DNA of 64,000 nucleotides, taken from the NCBI RefSeq assembly GCF_963678635.1, contig NC_087064.1, positions 40,274,530-40,338,529 on the forward strand, given 5' to 3'. Positions 20,974-31,740 of this stretch are shown here, piece after piece. A program made the translations under genes and the position numbers. The first letter of the stretch is position 1. Each line of letters starts with the position of its first letter. The notes under the pieces are model-generated. The model did no database searches. It saw nothing but the letters and a program-made list of their open reading frames with translations, and was not told where the DNA came from. This stretch comes from Symsagittifera roscoffensis (taxonomy: Eukaryota; Xenacoelomorpha; Acoela; Convolutidae).

Positions 20974-21397
20974 CGACATAAGCAATGCAATAGAGGCCCA
21001 AATATCAGAGAACGATATATCTATTGCGCACAGGCTACCATCTCGAAACGCCGGCAACAAGCCAGTAATTGTTAGATTCGCCAGAAGAATAAAGAAAATC
21101 GATCTCCTAAAAAAGAAAAAGAATTTGGTAAACCATGAAGATTTGAGAGATATCAAAATATTCGAAGATCTAAGTGCTGCAAGAGTCAAATTCCTCAAAA
21201 TCATGAGGTCGGATGAGAGAATTCAATCCACTTGGACCCGAGAAGAAACTATTTTTTTCATTTGGAAAGCAGACGAAAAGTTGTACAAAATTAATGGGCA
21301 TTACGAAGGTGGTCAGTTCCTGGAATATAAATTGGATGTTGTTAGAAACAGTTTCAATGGTGTTTTCCGGAGCTCAGCCGGACAAATGGGATCGTAA
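20974..21397 (+). pseudogene. LINE B ORF1, C-terminal part (FP25/RRM-like RNA-binding domain)
   Basis: Open for about 140 codons: SIAHRLPSRNAGNKPVIVRF, then ARRIKKIDLLKKKKNL, later IKIFEDLSAARVKFLKIMRS, then STWTREETIFFIWKADEKLY. The order of a R-L-P block, P-V-I-V-R-F, and a Lys-rich helix followed by an I-F-E-D-L-S/T strand is that of ORF1 proteins with an FP25-like/RRM domain. The N-terminal coiled coil is missing. The end reads into a frame change before ORF2. Confidence 0.7.
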
Positions 21398-21439
21398 AAT
21401 GGATAAAGTGCAGGAACCAATTAGCCATAAAATTATTGA

Positions 21440-24285
21440 TGCTACTGTTACTTATTACTTTCTAATGTACGATCATTAAAAAAACACCACGAAGATGTGG
21501 AAGCACTTCTAAGTAGTCTCGAGTCTCCGATAAATTTACTAGGTCTTACAGAAACGTGGCTTAGGGAAATTGATGATGTTAACTTGTTTAAAATCACAGG
21601 TTTCCATACAATCATAACTAATACCAGAAAAACTAGAGGTGGGGGAACTATGATACAGCTAGGCGATAAGGTTAACTTATTAGAACAGCTTGAGAGTGGC
21701 ATTCCAGAATCCTTATCAATCCTTGTTGAAGTTAGTGGTAAACAATTTATAGTTGTATTGGCATATGTACCCCCACGATATGACAAAGTTAAATTTGTCG
21801 ATGAGCTCGATAAGGAACTAGAGCGTCTTGCTCAGTACAAAGTACCGATAATTCTAACGGTCGATATCAACATCGATACACTACAGAAAAATAAGTTACA
21901 GCAATCATATCTGAACACAATAACAGCAAATGGGTTCGAACTTTTGAGTAAATCTGCAACTCGAATTAGTGACACATCTGAAACTTGTATAGACCATTTT
22001 ATAATCAGGAGTTTAGAAAATCCAACCATTGAAGTATTAGATAATGAATGCTTTTCTTAGCATTATCCCATAATATTGAAATTTAATTTTGGCTTTAAAG
22101 GTGATTTATCAAGTTATTCATATCGTGATATGTCGTTCTTAACAAAAGAAAATAAAATGAAACATTTTTTGTTAAGTTTGAAACTAAAACTTAGAAGATG
22201 CAAACCTGATCAGCGATAATAACATAGACCTTGCGTACAAAAAGTTCAATCACAGCTTAATGAAATCTCTAAACCATTTTTGCACCAATACGTAATATGA
22301 TACACAAAAACAAAACTAATGCTCCTTGGTTCGCTAAAGGTTTGAAGAATTCGTTAATAAAAAGAAATCGCTTATACAAATTGTGGAAGTCAGACAAATT
22401 GAATTCTCTTTAAAAAGTTAACTTTCTTAACCAACGTCAAAAAGTCGAAAAACTTATAAGATTCGCAAAAAAAAGATCATTACTATCAAAAATTTAATAA
22501 ATGTATTGGAGACTCGAGACAAGTATTTAAAAATTTAAATGAAATAAATGGCAAGACCGCAAAATCATCAAAAATTTCAGCTCTCCTAATCAATAACAAT
22601 AAATTATCTGACCCCGTTCTAATGTCTAACGCTTTTAATGATTACTTCGCTTCAGTAGGAACCAAGTTAGCGAGCAAAATTGACCACGTGGGGCCAGTGA
22701 TTAAAATAGAAAACGTAAGCCAATCTATGTATCTCTTTAATTGTACAATTTGTGAGATAATTGATGTGATAGAGCGTCTGAAGCCCAAGCATACTTGTGG
22801 CATCGATGAAATTAGTAACCTTTTTTAGTTAAAAGCAGGTATGTGTTAGCACCTTATTTAACATATTTAACTTATCTCTCATTTTGCTCCGGTATGTTTC
22901 CTCAAAGCCTCAAGTATGCTCGGGTTTTACCACTTCATAAAGCTGATAGCAGAATAATTATGAGCAATTACCGTCCAATATCACTTTTAAGTAGCTGCAG
23001 CAAAGTTATTGAAAAAATCATGCACTCGATTGTACAACTATCTTGAAAAATTCGAATTACTGTATCATCGTCAGTTTGGGTTCAGGGAGAAGTTTGCCAC
23101 AGTTGATGCATTAGCTGAATTGACAGAAAGATTAAGACTAGGTGTTGATAAAAACATTAAATGTAGCTTCTTCATTGATTTAAAGGTATTTGATACGCTG
23201 GACCATAAAATTCTTTTGAGGAAATTAGAATGCTATGGAGTACGTGGAAAATGCTACAAATGGTTCGAAAGCTATCTATCCAATAGGTATCAATGTGTAC
23301 ATGTAAACAACTGTTCTTCTGATTGGTTGCAAGTGAACACGGGAATACCGCAAGGCTCTGTTTTAGGCCCTCTCTTGTTTTTTGTTTATATTAACGACAT
23401 ACAGCACGCAGTTTGCAATTCAAATCTGTTTCTATTTGCAGATGATACAAATATATCATGTCAAACATCTATCTATGAAGAATACCAGTTAGATTTGACC
23501 AAAATTTCTTCCTGACTTTGCTCAAATAAATTAACCTTAAACTCAGATAAAACTACTTTAATTAATTTTACTAAGGGTAGAAGTGCTTCCAATCTTTCTT
23601 TTGATATACTTGATTTTACTTTTCAGCCGAAACCTTTTTGCAAATACCTAGGTGTCATTGTAGATGATAAGCTTATTTTTTTTCACCATATACAGAATGT
23701 TCAATCAAAACTAGGTCGTCACTGTGGTGTAAAAATGAGACATTATGTACCAAGATCCATCTTACTGAAATACTATATGTCGAATATCAAGCCAATAATA
23801 CAATATGGCTTGCTGGTCTACGGCGGCACGAGGTTTTCTTTTTTTAAACCCAATTTTGAATATGCAACGAAAAATTGTTCGCATGATCTGCTTCAAAAGT
23901 AAATTTGATACCATTACAAAATTATTTTCTGATAATAAAATACTGACAGTTCATGAGCTATATGTGTACGATTTGATGAAGTTTTGCTTACGATCACTAA
24001 ATCAAAACCATCCAACTTGTTTTATCAATTCTTTGTTTACTTTAAAAAATTTTGCCTATAATACGCGAATTTCAGAAGGTCGAACATTTGTTCCACCATT
24101 CTGTAAGAATAAGGTAAAATCATGTTCTTTGACTGATAGGGGTTCAAAGTTATTGAATATTATGAGTATAAATAAGCTCTTACCTGAAAATATTGGATTG
24201 ATGTCAAAAATGAAGAATACATTTTCGTCCATAAGTTTAAAGATAATTTCATTTGTGGCAATTACGAGTTGGTGCAAAACATATT
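21440..24285 (+). pseudogene. LINE B ORF2: APE endonuclease plus reverse transcriptase, broken
   Basis: Endonuclease part 21440-22060: SNVRSLKKHHEDVEALL, LLGLTETWLREIDDVNLF, a Gly-rich RGGGTM, LTVDINIDTL (where the family usually has G-D-x-N, so Gly is replaced by Val) and CIDHFIIR. After a decayed stretch, the reverse transcriptase reads NYRPISLLSSCSKVIEKIMH (22960-23040), YHRQFGFREKFATVDALAEL, FFIDLKVFDTLDHKILLRKL (first catalytic Asp), TGIPQGSVLGPLLFFVYIND and LFADDTNI (intact FADD). The C-terminal thumb region continues to FICGNYEL. Stops at about 22061, 22828 and 23514 and frame changes near 23030, 23830 and 24240 break it. Confidence 0.85.
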
Positions 24286-24642
24286 TCTTTGATTTTTTTT
24301 TTAAATGGTACCCGCTGGCTATATGCTACCAAACAACCATTCTAGGGTTGCGATTCTATGCTGAAAATATGACCCTCCAAATCCTTGTAGTTTTCGAGAA
24401 ATCGCATTTTTTAGAAAATTTTTAAAAAATGAAAAACTTAGAATTTTTTTTTAAGTATGTTTTCTCATATTCTTAGTTCGTCAGCTGGAATATGAATTGG
24501 CCGAAATGACAGTACTAGATGTAATAACTATTCCTTAATGAGAGCTTAATTTTAGGGGAAAATAAATTTTTCCCCACAATCCTATTTTTATTCGAATATA
24601 AATTTATCTTTATTACTTAGTTGCAATCCTAATTTGTTCAAC
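24286..24642 (+). other. LINE B 3' untranslated region
   Basis: AT-rich sequence between the end of ORF2 and the 3' hairpin/tail. No coding frame is seen. It may include a small nested insertion, because a block (24299-24420, with gaccctccaaatccttgtag) has no LINE character. Confidence 0.45.
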
Positions 24643-24770
24643 GGGTAGACGTCAAGAAGGCACATACTGCGCCTTTTGTCTATCCCCTCCATTTTGTTGA
24701 TTTAATAATTTAAATAAATTGATGCTTGTATTATCAACTATATGGAGAAATAAATTCTTCTTCTTCTTCT

Positions 24771-25115
24771 AAACTTTTGGTGGGATGGTTGAAACTTAGG
24801 GGTGATTGCAGAGGCAGTCTGTGATAGGTCAAATCTGGATATTAGAAGTTGAGGGACTGAGCGAGGAGGCTTCGGTTCCGGAGGGGGTGGGGTTAAAACA
24901 AAGTTAACAGGATACAAGGGGCAGTACAAATCACGGTGGTGTTCGCTTAAAAAATTAAGACCACTGCATTTAAAACTTATCCAGCCACAAACGTGGCACT
25001 AACTGGCTTGGGTTCGCTGAATGGTAAAATTACAAGGGAAATGTTTATATGGACTTGTGTAGGAGGATTAGCAGATGGAGCAGCCTGGCCGGCTTCAGAC
25101 ACTCCTTAAACGAAA
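24771..25115 (-). CDS. Possible Pro-rich exons of the same gene
   Basis: Two minus-strand open stretches share EPKP motifs. About 25010-25110 reads VSEAGQAAPSANPPTQVHIN, and about 24771-24905 reads VLTPPPPEPKPPRSVPQLLI and then SAITPKFQPSHQK. Splice sites are weak (gtttaag and gttagt for the first, none good for the second). The phase does not fit the preceding candidate exon cleanly. LINE B's tail ends exactly where the second stretch ends, so an insertion may have cut a former exon. This is speculative. Confidence 0.2.
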
Positions 25116-25418
25116 ACTCGGAAATTTCTTGATCTCGACGCCATTTCAATCCTGACGAACCAGAAATGATATCCACCACATGAATACAGCGTCGATAGGA
25201 TCCAAGGCGGTGTCATTTTATTCCTCAACGCTTTCGATGCTTAAAGTGATTAACGTTTTTCCCAACCTTTGGAGAGCGTGATTTCTCTTTCATTCAACTT
25301 ATAAATTCAAAGCGAATTTCTTTTCAAAAATGTAGATCGAAAGAATGAAAAAATTGAGCGTGAACAAAATTTGAGGACTTCATCCTGTGTAAAAATACAA
25401 CAGAAATAGCACATGAAC

Positions 25419-25557
25419 CAAATATGTGTCTGCATTTCCTTTTCGTTCATTGACACTTGTGTTTAATTTTTCTGCTGTTTCATCATTCAACACAGAATGC
25501 AAAATCAATAAATATTTAATTACTTTAATGTCTGTTCCAGTCTTCGCCACAGGATCC
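25419..25557 (-). CDS. Candidate next exon of the same unidentified gene
   Basis: Acceptor ttttccgttttag before 25557. The first base plus the two bases left over from exon 28195-28496 makes a Lys codon, and the frame then reads DPVAKTGTDIKVIKYLLILH and SVLNDETAEKLNTSVNERKG. The matching phase is the main support. The donor is uncertain: either a weak gttcat after TTG at 25419, or gtaatt earlier at about 25520. No domain is recognised. Confidence 0.3.
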
Positions 25558-25859
25558 CTAAAACGGAAAAGATTGTTACAAATACTAGGTAGGTTGGAAA
25601 AAATTGCATCGCCTGGCAACTACCGGTACTTCCCCTCTTTAGCCCTTATCATATTATAACTCTCCTAATCCTTCTAAGAAAGATAACTCAAACTTAACTA
25701 AAACCCAATCATTAAACATTGTCAACTGACAAATGGAAAAGAGTAATGACAATAAGTAAACAGAAAAAACATGACTTGATTTTTGAAAAAAACTTCAATT
25801 TTCGAACTTTTAAGAAAAATTAGATGCCTTTGAAACTCTTCGCATTTTACGAAAAAAAT

Positions 25860-28130
25860 CATGATTGGAGCTTTCTGATACAATTAACCTAACTTTTTTT
25901 CGCTGGAATACCTGATAAATGAATTCCATTTTCGTTTCGAAATTAGAAGTCGACCATGTTTTTCCTCACCTTTTATTTTTCCCTTCGATACTGGAGTAAT
26001 GAAATGAACTTAAGAAATCAACAATCAAACCACGAAAAATCAAAAAAAATTACAAAATCTTAGACTTTTTTTGCAAACAAATTGATTTTTTTTCCAGAAA
26101 AAAAAACAAAAAAAAATCACCAAGACCTATATAAAAAAACTTACGTTCATTTCTTAAAATCCATTCAAAACTAATCTATCGAACCATCTGAATCTATGTA
26201 TGTTCTTTTTTAACCCGCTGAAGATAACTTATTCAATCGGAAAGAATCTAAACTCCAAAAACTTTGAGAAGGCGCTACTCACTATGCAAAAGCAAAAAAA
26301 AAACATCGACGAGAAATAAAGCAGACAAAGATTTGGGAATATCGGCGTTTCTACAAATTATTGTGTACCTGATAATGCGGGGAAGATCTTTGTACAATAA
26401 ATACTTAGAAATGATTTAGTTAAAACTGTATTAAACTCTGTGTGTTTTTGTATTTTGAACCTGCTATATAAATGCCATCAAAGCACTACAAATATAGCCT
26501 AAAAACTCGCCATTATTCAAATAACGCCATTATTCAAATTCTAGTTCATAAATACCTTATTGCTAACTACTTGTTAATGCAGTATTATAAAGCTAGTGAA
26601 TAACTACCCACCCAAATATCTCATTTTTTATAGATTTAAATAGCTTTTAAAAGTTAAAAATCTTAAAACAAAGACAACAGACAATTAACGCAAGGAAACA
26701 GGTAAAAATCTGACTTAGTTTTTGAAAAAAAAAACAATCAAATATCGGATTTCAAAGCAAAACATCTGCCGTTACGATTCTCAGAATTTCGAAAACAACT
26801 CGTTCAATTTGAGAAAACTGGAACAATATAAACTTCTTATTTTTCAGCAAAATCAAAAATACCGATCCAGTTTTCGCATTAGTTTTTTTTTCTGTATCAA
26901 AAATACCTGATCCATTTTCGAAGCAAGAGATCGATCAAATTTTTCGCGACCTTTACATTCTTGTTGTTCCATAGAGGAGTTTGCCTCCCTAACAAAAGAA
27001 ATAAACTGAAGTCAAACTGCCGAAATCAAACTTGAGCGTGAAGCATTTTTCCAGAAAAACAAAAACAAGAAAAATCATCACGACTTCACTATGCTCATTG
27101 ACATTAAATCAAAATTTTTTGGACCAAGAATATGATTATAACTAGTACTCGCGTTCAAGTAAAAAGTATATCTGCATAAAAAAAACGCAAGCACAGGATA
27201 TTGTTTTGCTCTTTTTGTGGATATACTTGGTAGGGATACTAGGTGCCATCTTAAAAAGGAGTACCTGTTCGATGATTGCTTCGAATATGTTGCACTGAAG
27301 CGGGATGAAAACTGTTAATTTAAAAAAATAAACGGTTGGACTTCAAAATTAAACTTGGTGGTTTCTCTAATAAATAAGGGATTACCAGTTTAATTAATTG
27401 AACTCAATGACGGTTCTGGTAGGTAGATTCCAACAAAAGAGTGGAAATTCCAAAACATTACAGGAATTTCAAAGTATGGTGTTGTCGTAAGGCCATACTG
27501 GCGTGTCTACAAAAAAATAGTGTAATTGTTTATGTAGGGAAGAACTTTGCACCATGCTCTTTCATTGAACCATTAATCTCAGAATTGGCCGGGTAGTTGT
27601 TGAGAAAAGAAAAAGCTTCCAAAATTCTACATCAATTGGGAAGCAGCTGCTTCTGCAGGGAAAAATTTCACACCCAGTTCTTTCGATTGAACCCGTAACC
27701 GCAGAGCCATTCATGTAAGAAAGATTTCGAAAACTTGTAGTTGCTGGTAGCTGGGTAATTTTTGAGAAAGAAAAAAAAAGATTCAGTCCAAACATTCCAT
27801 TCTCGCATTTTGCAGGAACAACTGATTTGAATTACATTAAATAAAGCTTAAACTCCCTGTTGTGTACATATATGATTATCAAGTAAATAAATTATTTTCC
27901 TCTGTCTTAATTTTTTTTACGCTGAAAAAACTTTCTATTAAAATCAACTTCCGAAGCTAGAAGTGGTTCACCTTTTTTTCTCGCGCCTTTTTCGTTTTTA
28001 TTAGTGGTGGAGAGCAAAATTTGCCTTTCTTCTGAAAAAGGAAAATGGAAGGAACTTAAAATCAAATCATGAAACTGAAAAATCGATTAAAACTCGAAAC
28101 AATCACAAAAACTTGTGTTTTCACTACAAT
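25860..28130. repeat. Three copies of a dispersed AT-rich repeat, plus a local tandem pair
   Basis: About 25860-26140, 26720-27090 and 27895-28130 share the order ccattttcg..., a cgacctttacattc-like block, gagtttgcctccct..., aacaaaagaaat..., ccacgaaaaat..., and catcacgac.... The same block occurs at 17645-17860 inside element A, with gataGAGGAATTTGCCctcc. Within the second gap, 27535-27620 and 27655-27800 form a diverged pair (gggaagaactttgcaccatg against gggaaaaatttcacacccag). No coding content is seen; the frame at 27562-27795 is a by-product. Confidence 0.55.
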
Positions 28131-28194
28131 CATTGACACTAAAAAAGTTGTAGTTCAATTTGTTCATAAACCACCATTGAAGTTCAGTACTTAC

Positions 28195-28496
28195 TTCTTG
28201 ATTTCCTTTGCCTTAACGCATTCCACATCCATCCCAGTTGTGAACTTCACTGTGTCGGCTGCCCAAGACTCAGTCTTCTCGGCCGAAGACGCAATCGGGA
28301 AATTTGTAAAGGGAGATTTCGTTTCATCTCCTAAATTCTCTTTCCTAGGTGAGCTTTCCTTCTTATCACTTTCATCAATTGACTTAGGCTTCGATTCGGC
28401 GGAGGGTTTTTTTAAAGCTTTGTCCAGAGTTTTGGCTAAAACAACTGTCGAACAGTGCACGAATAAACCAAACAAGAACTTTTCAATCACGAAAGC
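28195..28496 (-). CDS. Candidate exon of an unidentified gene (hydrophobic segment plus charged linker)
   Basis: 302-nt open exon between a T/C-rich acceptor (ccatacttccttcag just before 28496) and a perfect donor (AAGAA|gtaagt at 28195/28194). It enters in phase 0 and leaves in phase 2. The translation starts AFVIEKFLFGLFVHCSTVVL, a likely membrane segment. A Lys/Ser/Glu-rich linker (KKPSAESKPKSIDESDKKES) follows, then an acidic-polar region. There is no ATG, so it is internal. I do not recognise the family. The two strong splice sites and the even composition make it more likely real than chance. Confidence 0.45.
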
Positions 28497-28874
28497 CTGA
28501 AGGAAGTATGGAAAAGGAAAATTACAAATATCATTCTATAACTATTACTTAAATTAGTACTATTGCTACCGAATTTACAGACTACTTTTGCTATCATTCT
28601 ATCGGATTCTAGCTTGTTTTGAACTCAATACTGTAATAAGCTGAATTTAGCTACGCCGTCCCCAGTCTCATACCATAAAGTCAAATACACGCTAGTTCGT
28701 TGTGTCGTGGTGTACACTAGTTAATAAAAAAAGTAAAGTCAAAAGTTCTTCTTTAGTGGTATTGATTTTTTATTATTAGTACCGGGTAGAGACTCGGTGG
28801 GCACTCAATGATTCTTTTGTCTTTTCAAATTGATGATCTTCTGTGGTTTTTTTCTAAAATTATAAGCAGAAATC

Positions 28875-29042
28875 TTTATTTCTTTTTTCTTTATTTCTAT
28901 CTTTCTCTCTTTCTCTCTTTCTTTCATTCTTTCATTCTTTCATTCTTTCAATCTTTCAATCTTTTATTCTTTCATTCTTTCATTCTTTCATTCTTTCATT
29001 CTTTCATTCTTTCATTCTTTCATTCATTCATTCATTCATTCA
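28875..29042 (+). repeat. TTTC/ATTC microsatellite
   Basis: A tetranucleotide tract: ctttctctct-type at 28895-28925, then many copies of attctttc with changes, ending in cattcattcattcattcatg. It lies directly before the satellite array. The Phe/Ser-rich frame across it is meaningless. Confidence 0.95.
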
Positions 29043-29099
29043 TGATATTTTATTCAATCTTTGTGCCTTTCTACGGTCCGAACTCATTGGCCCATTCGG

Positions 29100-31740
29100 T
29101 CCATCTAGCTTGATCCAAGTTTTGCTCCAGCTCGGGATTTTGTCTATTTTCGTGCTTTCTGTAAAACTTCGCTGGTTTCGAGAATTGCCGGGTTTTTGGC
29201 TATATGTAACTCTTACCTTTTCTTAACTATTTCCTGAGCTTTATCTAGCTTGATGATGGATTTGAGCCACTCGGTGCGCTCGAATATTTGTGATATTTAT
29301 GTAACTTTTCGCTTCCCAATGTCGAGCTCCGCGCTATAACGATCTCATCGCCTGCTTTGAGTTTCTCTGGACTTACGGCTAATTCATGATATACATTCAA
29401 CTCATTAGTAGTTCTGACCCTCGAGTTCTCGTTCCTAAGCTTTATCAAGATAATTCATTGCTTCGAATGTCCTTACTCGAAGTAGATATTTTCTGAGCGT
29501 CATCTAACTCTTCGCTTGCTTCGACTATCGGATTTTATGGATTCTACTTCTTTAGGTTTAGTGAGCTCTTTCCCTGCTTCTTGCCTCATCGTGTTCTTGG
29601 CTGGTTCCCAAACTTCACTTAGTTTTCGATCCACTTCGAGCCTCTGGCCTGTTTTCCCGAGCTTTATGTAGACATTTCCTTCCTTTGAACCTTTGCTCGA
29701 ACTGAGTCTCTTCTGTTTTCTTAGCAATTTACGGAACTTTATGTAGCTTGATCTTAGCTTTCAGATATCAGAGTTATCGGCTTTTTTCTAGCTTTATGTA
29801 TTTATTCGCTTGCTTCAAGCTTCTCTTGGTTCTTGGTGAATGTCTCGTGAGCTGTGTCTAGATTTTAGGCTGCTTCTAGCCTTTCTGTGTTCTTGACTTT
29901 TCTTGAGCTTTATCACGCTCAATCTTTGCTTCGAGTCTCTTTGGTCTCCGGACTATCTCGAGCTTCGTCTAACTCTTCGAAATCTTCTACTGGCTCAAGA
30001 ACACTGTCGAGCTAAATCGAGCTCATCGCTGGCTTTGATAAGCTTATCGCTTGCTTTGAGCCTCCCTGGGTTCTCGACTGTTACGTGAGCTTTATCAAGC
30101 TTTTTGCTTGATCAGACACTCCATGAATTCTAGCCTTTCTGTGTTCTTGACTTATCTTGAGCTTTATCTAGCCCATTCTTTACTTCGAGCCTCTTGGGTC
30201 TCTTGACTATATCTCGAACTTCGTCTAGTTCTTCGATTTCTTCTACGGGCTCAAAAACACTGTCGAGCTAAATCGAACTCATCGCTGGCTTTGATAAGCT
30301 TATCGCTTGCTTTGTGCCTCTTTGGGTTCTCGACTATTACGTGAGCTTCATCAAGCCCTTTGCTTGATCAGAACTCCATGAATTCTTCGCTTCCATTAGA
30401 AACTTTCGGTCAGCCTTTACTTGTTCGAATCTCTGATTTTTGGATTCTACTTCTTCAGGTTTATGGAGATCATTCATTGCTTCTTGCCTCATCGTGTTCT
30501 TAGATAGTTGATGTTCTTGGCTAGTTCCTGATCTTCATCCAGTTTTCGACTCACTTCGAGCCTCTGGCCTGTTTTTTTTTTCGCGAATTTTATCTGGCTT
30601 TTCGCTTGCTTCGACCCTTTTTGGCTAATTTCTAAGTTTCATCCAAAATTTCGCTTGCTCCGTCAACCTTGTATCTTGAACTTTTCCAAGCTTTGTGTAA
30701 ACAATTCTTTCCTTTGAAACTTTGCTCGCACTGAGTCTTTTTGGGTGTCTTAGCAATTAACTGAACTCTATGTAGCTTGATCTGAGCTTTGAGACATCAG
30801 AGTTATTGGCTTTTTGCTAGCTTCATGTATTTATTCGCTTGCTTCAAGCTTCTCTTGGTTCTTGGTGAAAGTCTCGTGAGCTGTGTCTAGCTTTTAGGCT
30901 GCTTCTAGCCCTTCTGTGTTCTTGACTTTTCTTGAGCTTTATCACGCTCAATCTTTGCTTCGAGCCTCTTTGGTCTCCTGACTATATCTCGAGCTTCGTC
31001 TAACTCTTCGAAATCTTCAACTGGCTCAAGAACACTGTCGAGCTAAATCAGGCTCATCGCTGCCTTTGATAAGCATATCGCTTGCTTTGTGCCTCTTTGG
31101 GTTCTCGACTATTACGTGAGCTTTATCAAGCTCTTTGCTTGATCAGACACTCCAGAATTCTGGCCTTTCCGGGTTCTTGACTCATATTGAGTTTTATCTA
31201 GCCCATTCTTTGCTTCGAGCCTCTTTGGTCTCTTGACTAAATCTCGAGCTTCGTCTAGTTCTTCGATTTCTTCTACTGGCTCAAAAACACAGTCGAGCTA
31301 AATCGAGCTCACCGCAGGCTTTGATAAGCTTATCGCTTGCTTTGTGTCTCTCTGGCTTCTCGACTATTAGGTGAGCTTTAACAAGCCCTTTGCTTGACCA
31401 GAACTCCATGAATTCTTCGCTACCATTAGAAACTTTCGCTCAGCCTTTACTTGTTCAAATATCTGATTTTTGGATTGTATTTCTTTAAGTTTATGAAGCT
31501 CATTCAATGCTTCTTGCCTCATCTTGTTCATAGCTAGTTCGTGTTCTTGGCTAGTTCATGTTCTTGGCTAGTTCCTGATCTTCATCTGGTTTTCGACTCA
31601 CTTTGAGCCTCTGGCCTGCTTTTTCGCGAATTTCATCTGGCGCTTCGCTTCGTTAACCCTGTATCTTGAGTTTTCCCGCGCTTTAGAAAAACATTTCCTT
31701 CCTTTGAACCTTTGCTGGCACAAAGTATTTATCAATTTAC
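29100..31740. repeat. Satellite 1, left diverged flank
   Basis: Degenerate monomers of about 50-60 bp built on the pattern gagctttatctagctcttcg, cttgcttcgagcctctttgg, gttcttgactatttc. Some larger blocks repeat. For example the block around 29700-30120 recurs at 30725-31150 and again at 47400-47830, and the block at 30115-30420 at 31145-31430. Divergence between monomers is high compared with the core, as expected at the edge of a satellite array. Confidence 0.85.

Larger units (their letters stand above)
20965..24770 (+). mobile_element. LINE B: 5'-truncated Jockey/CR1-type non-LTR retrotransposon
   Basis: A plus-strand LINE distinct from LINE A. It holds the C-terminal part of ORF1 (20974-21397), ORF2 with APE endonuclease and reverse transcriptase (about 21440-24285), and a 3' UTR with an imperfect hairpin (about 24643-24686). 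It ends in AATAAA (24749-24754) and a TTC-repeat tail (24755-24770). The 5' end begins inside ORF1, directly at the inverted 35-bp segment. Truncation at the 5' side is typical of target-primed insertion. Stops and frame changes make it dead. Confidence 0.85.

Noticed and set aside
27562-27795. 77-codon minus-strand frame as an exon
   Set aside because: It spans a diverged tandem pair of repeats and lacks splice sites or a known domain.
28808-29113. 101-codon Phe/Ser/His-rich frame
   Set aside because: It is the translation of the TTTC/ATTC microsatellite.
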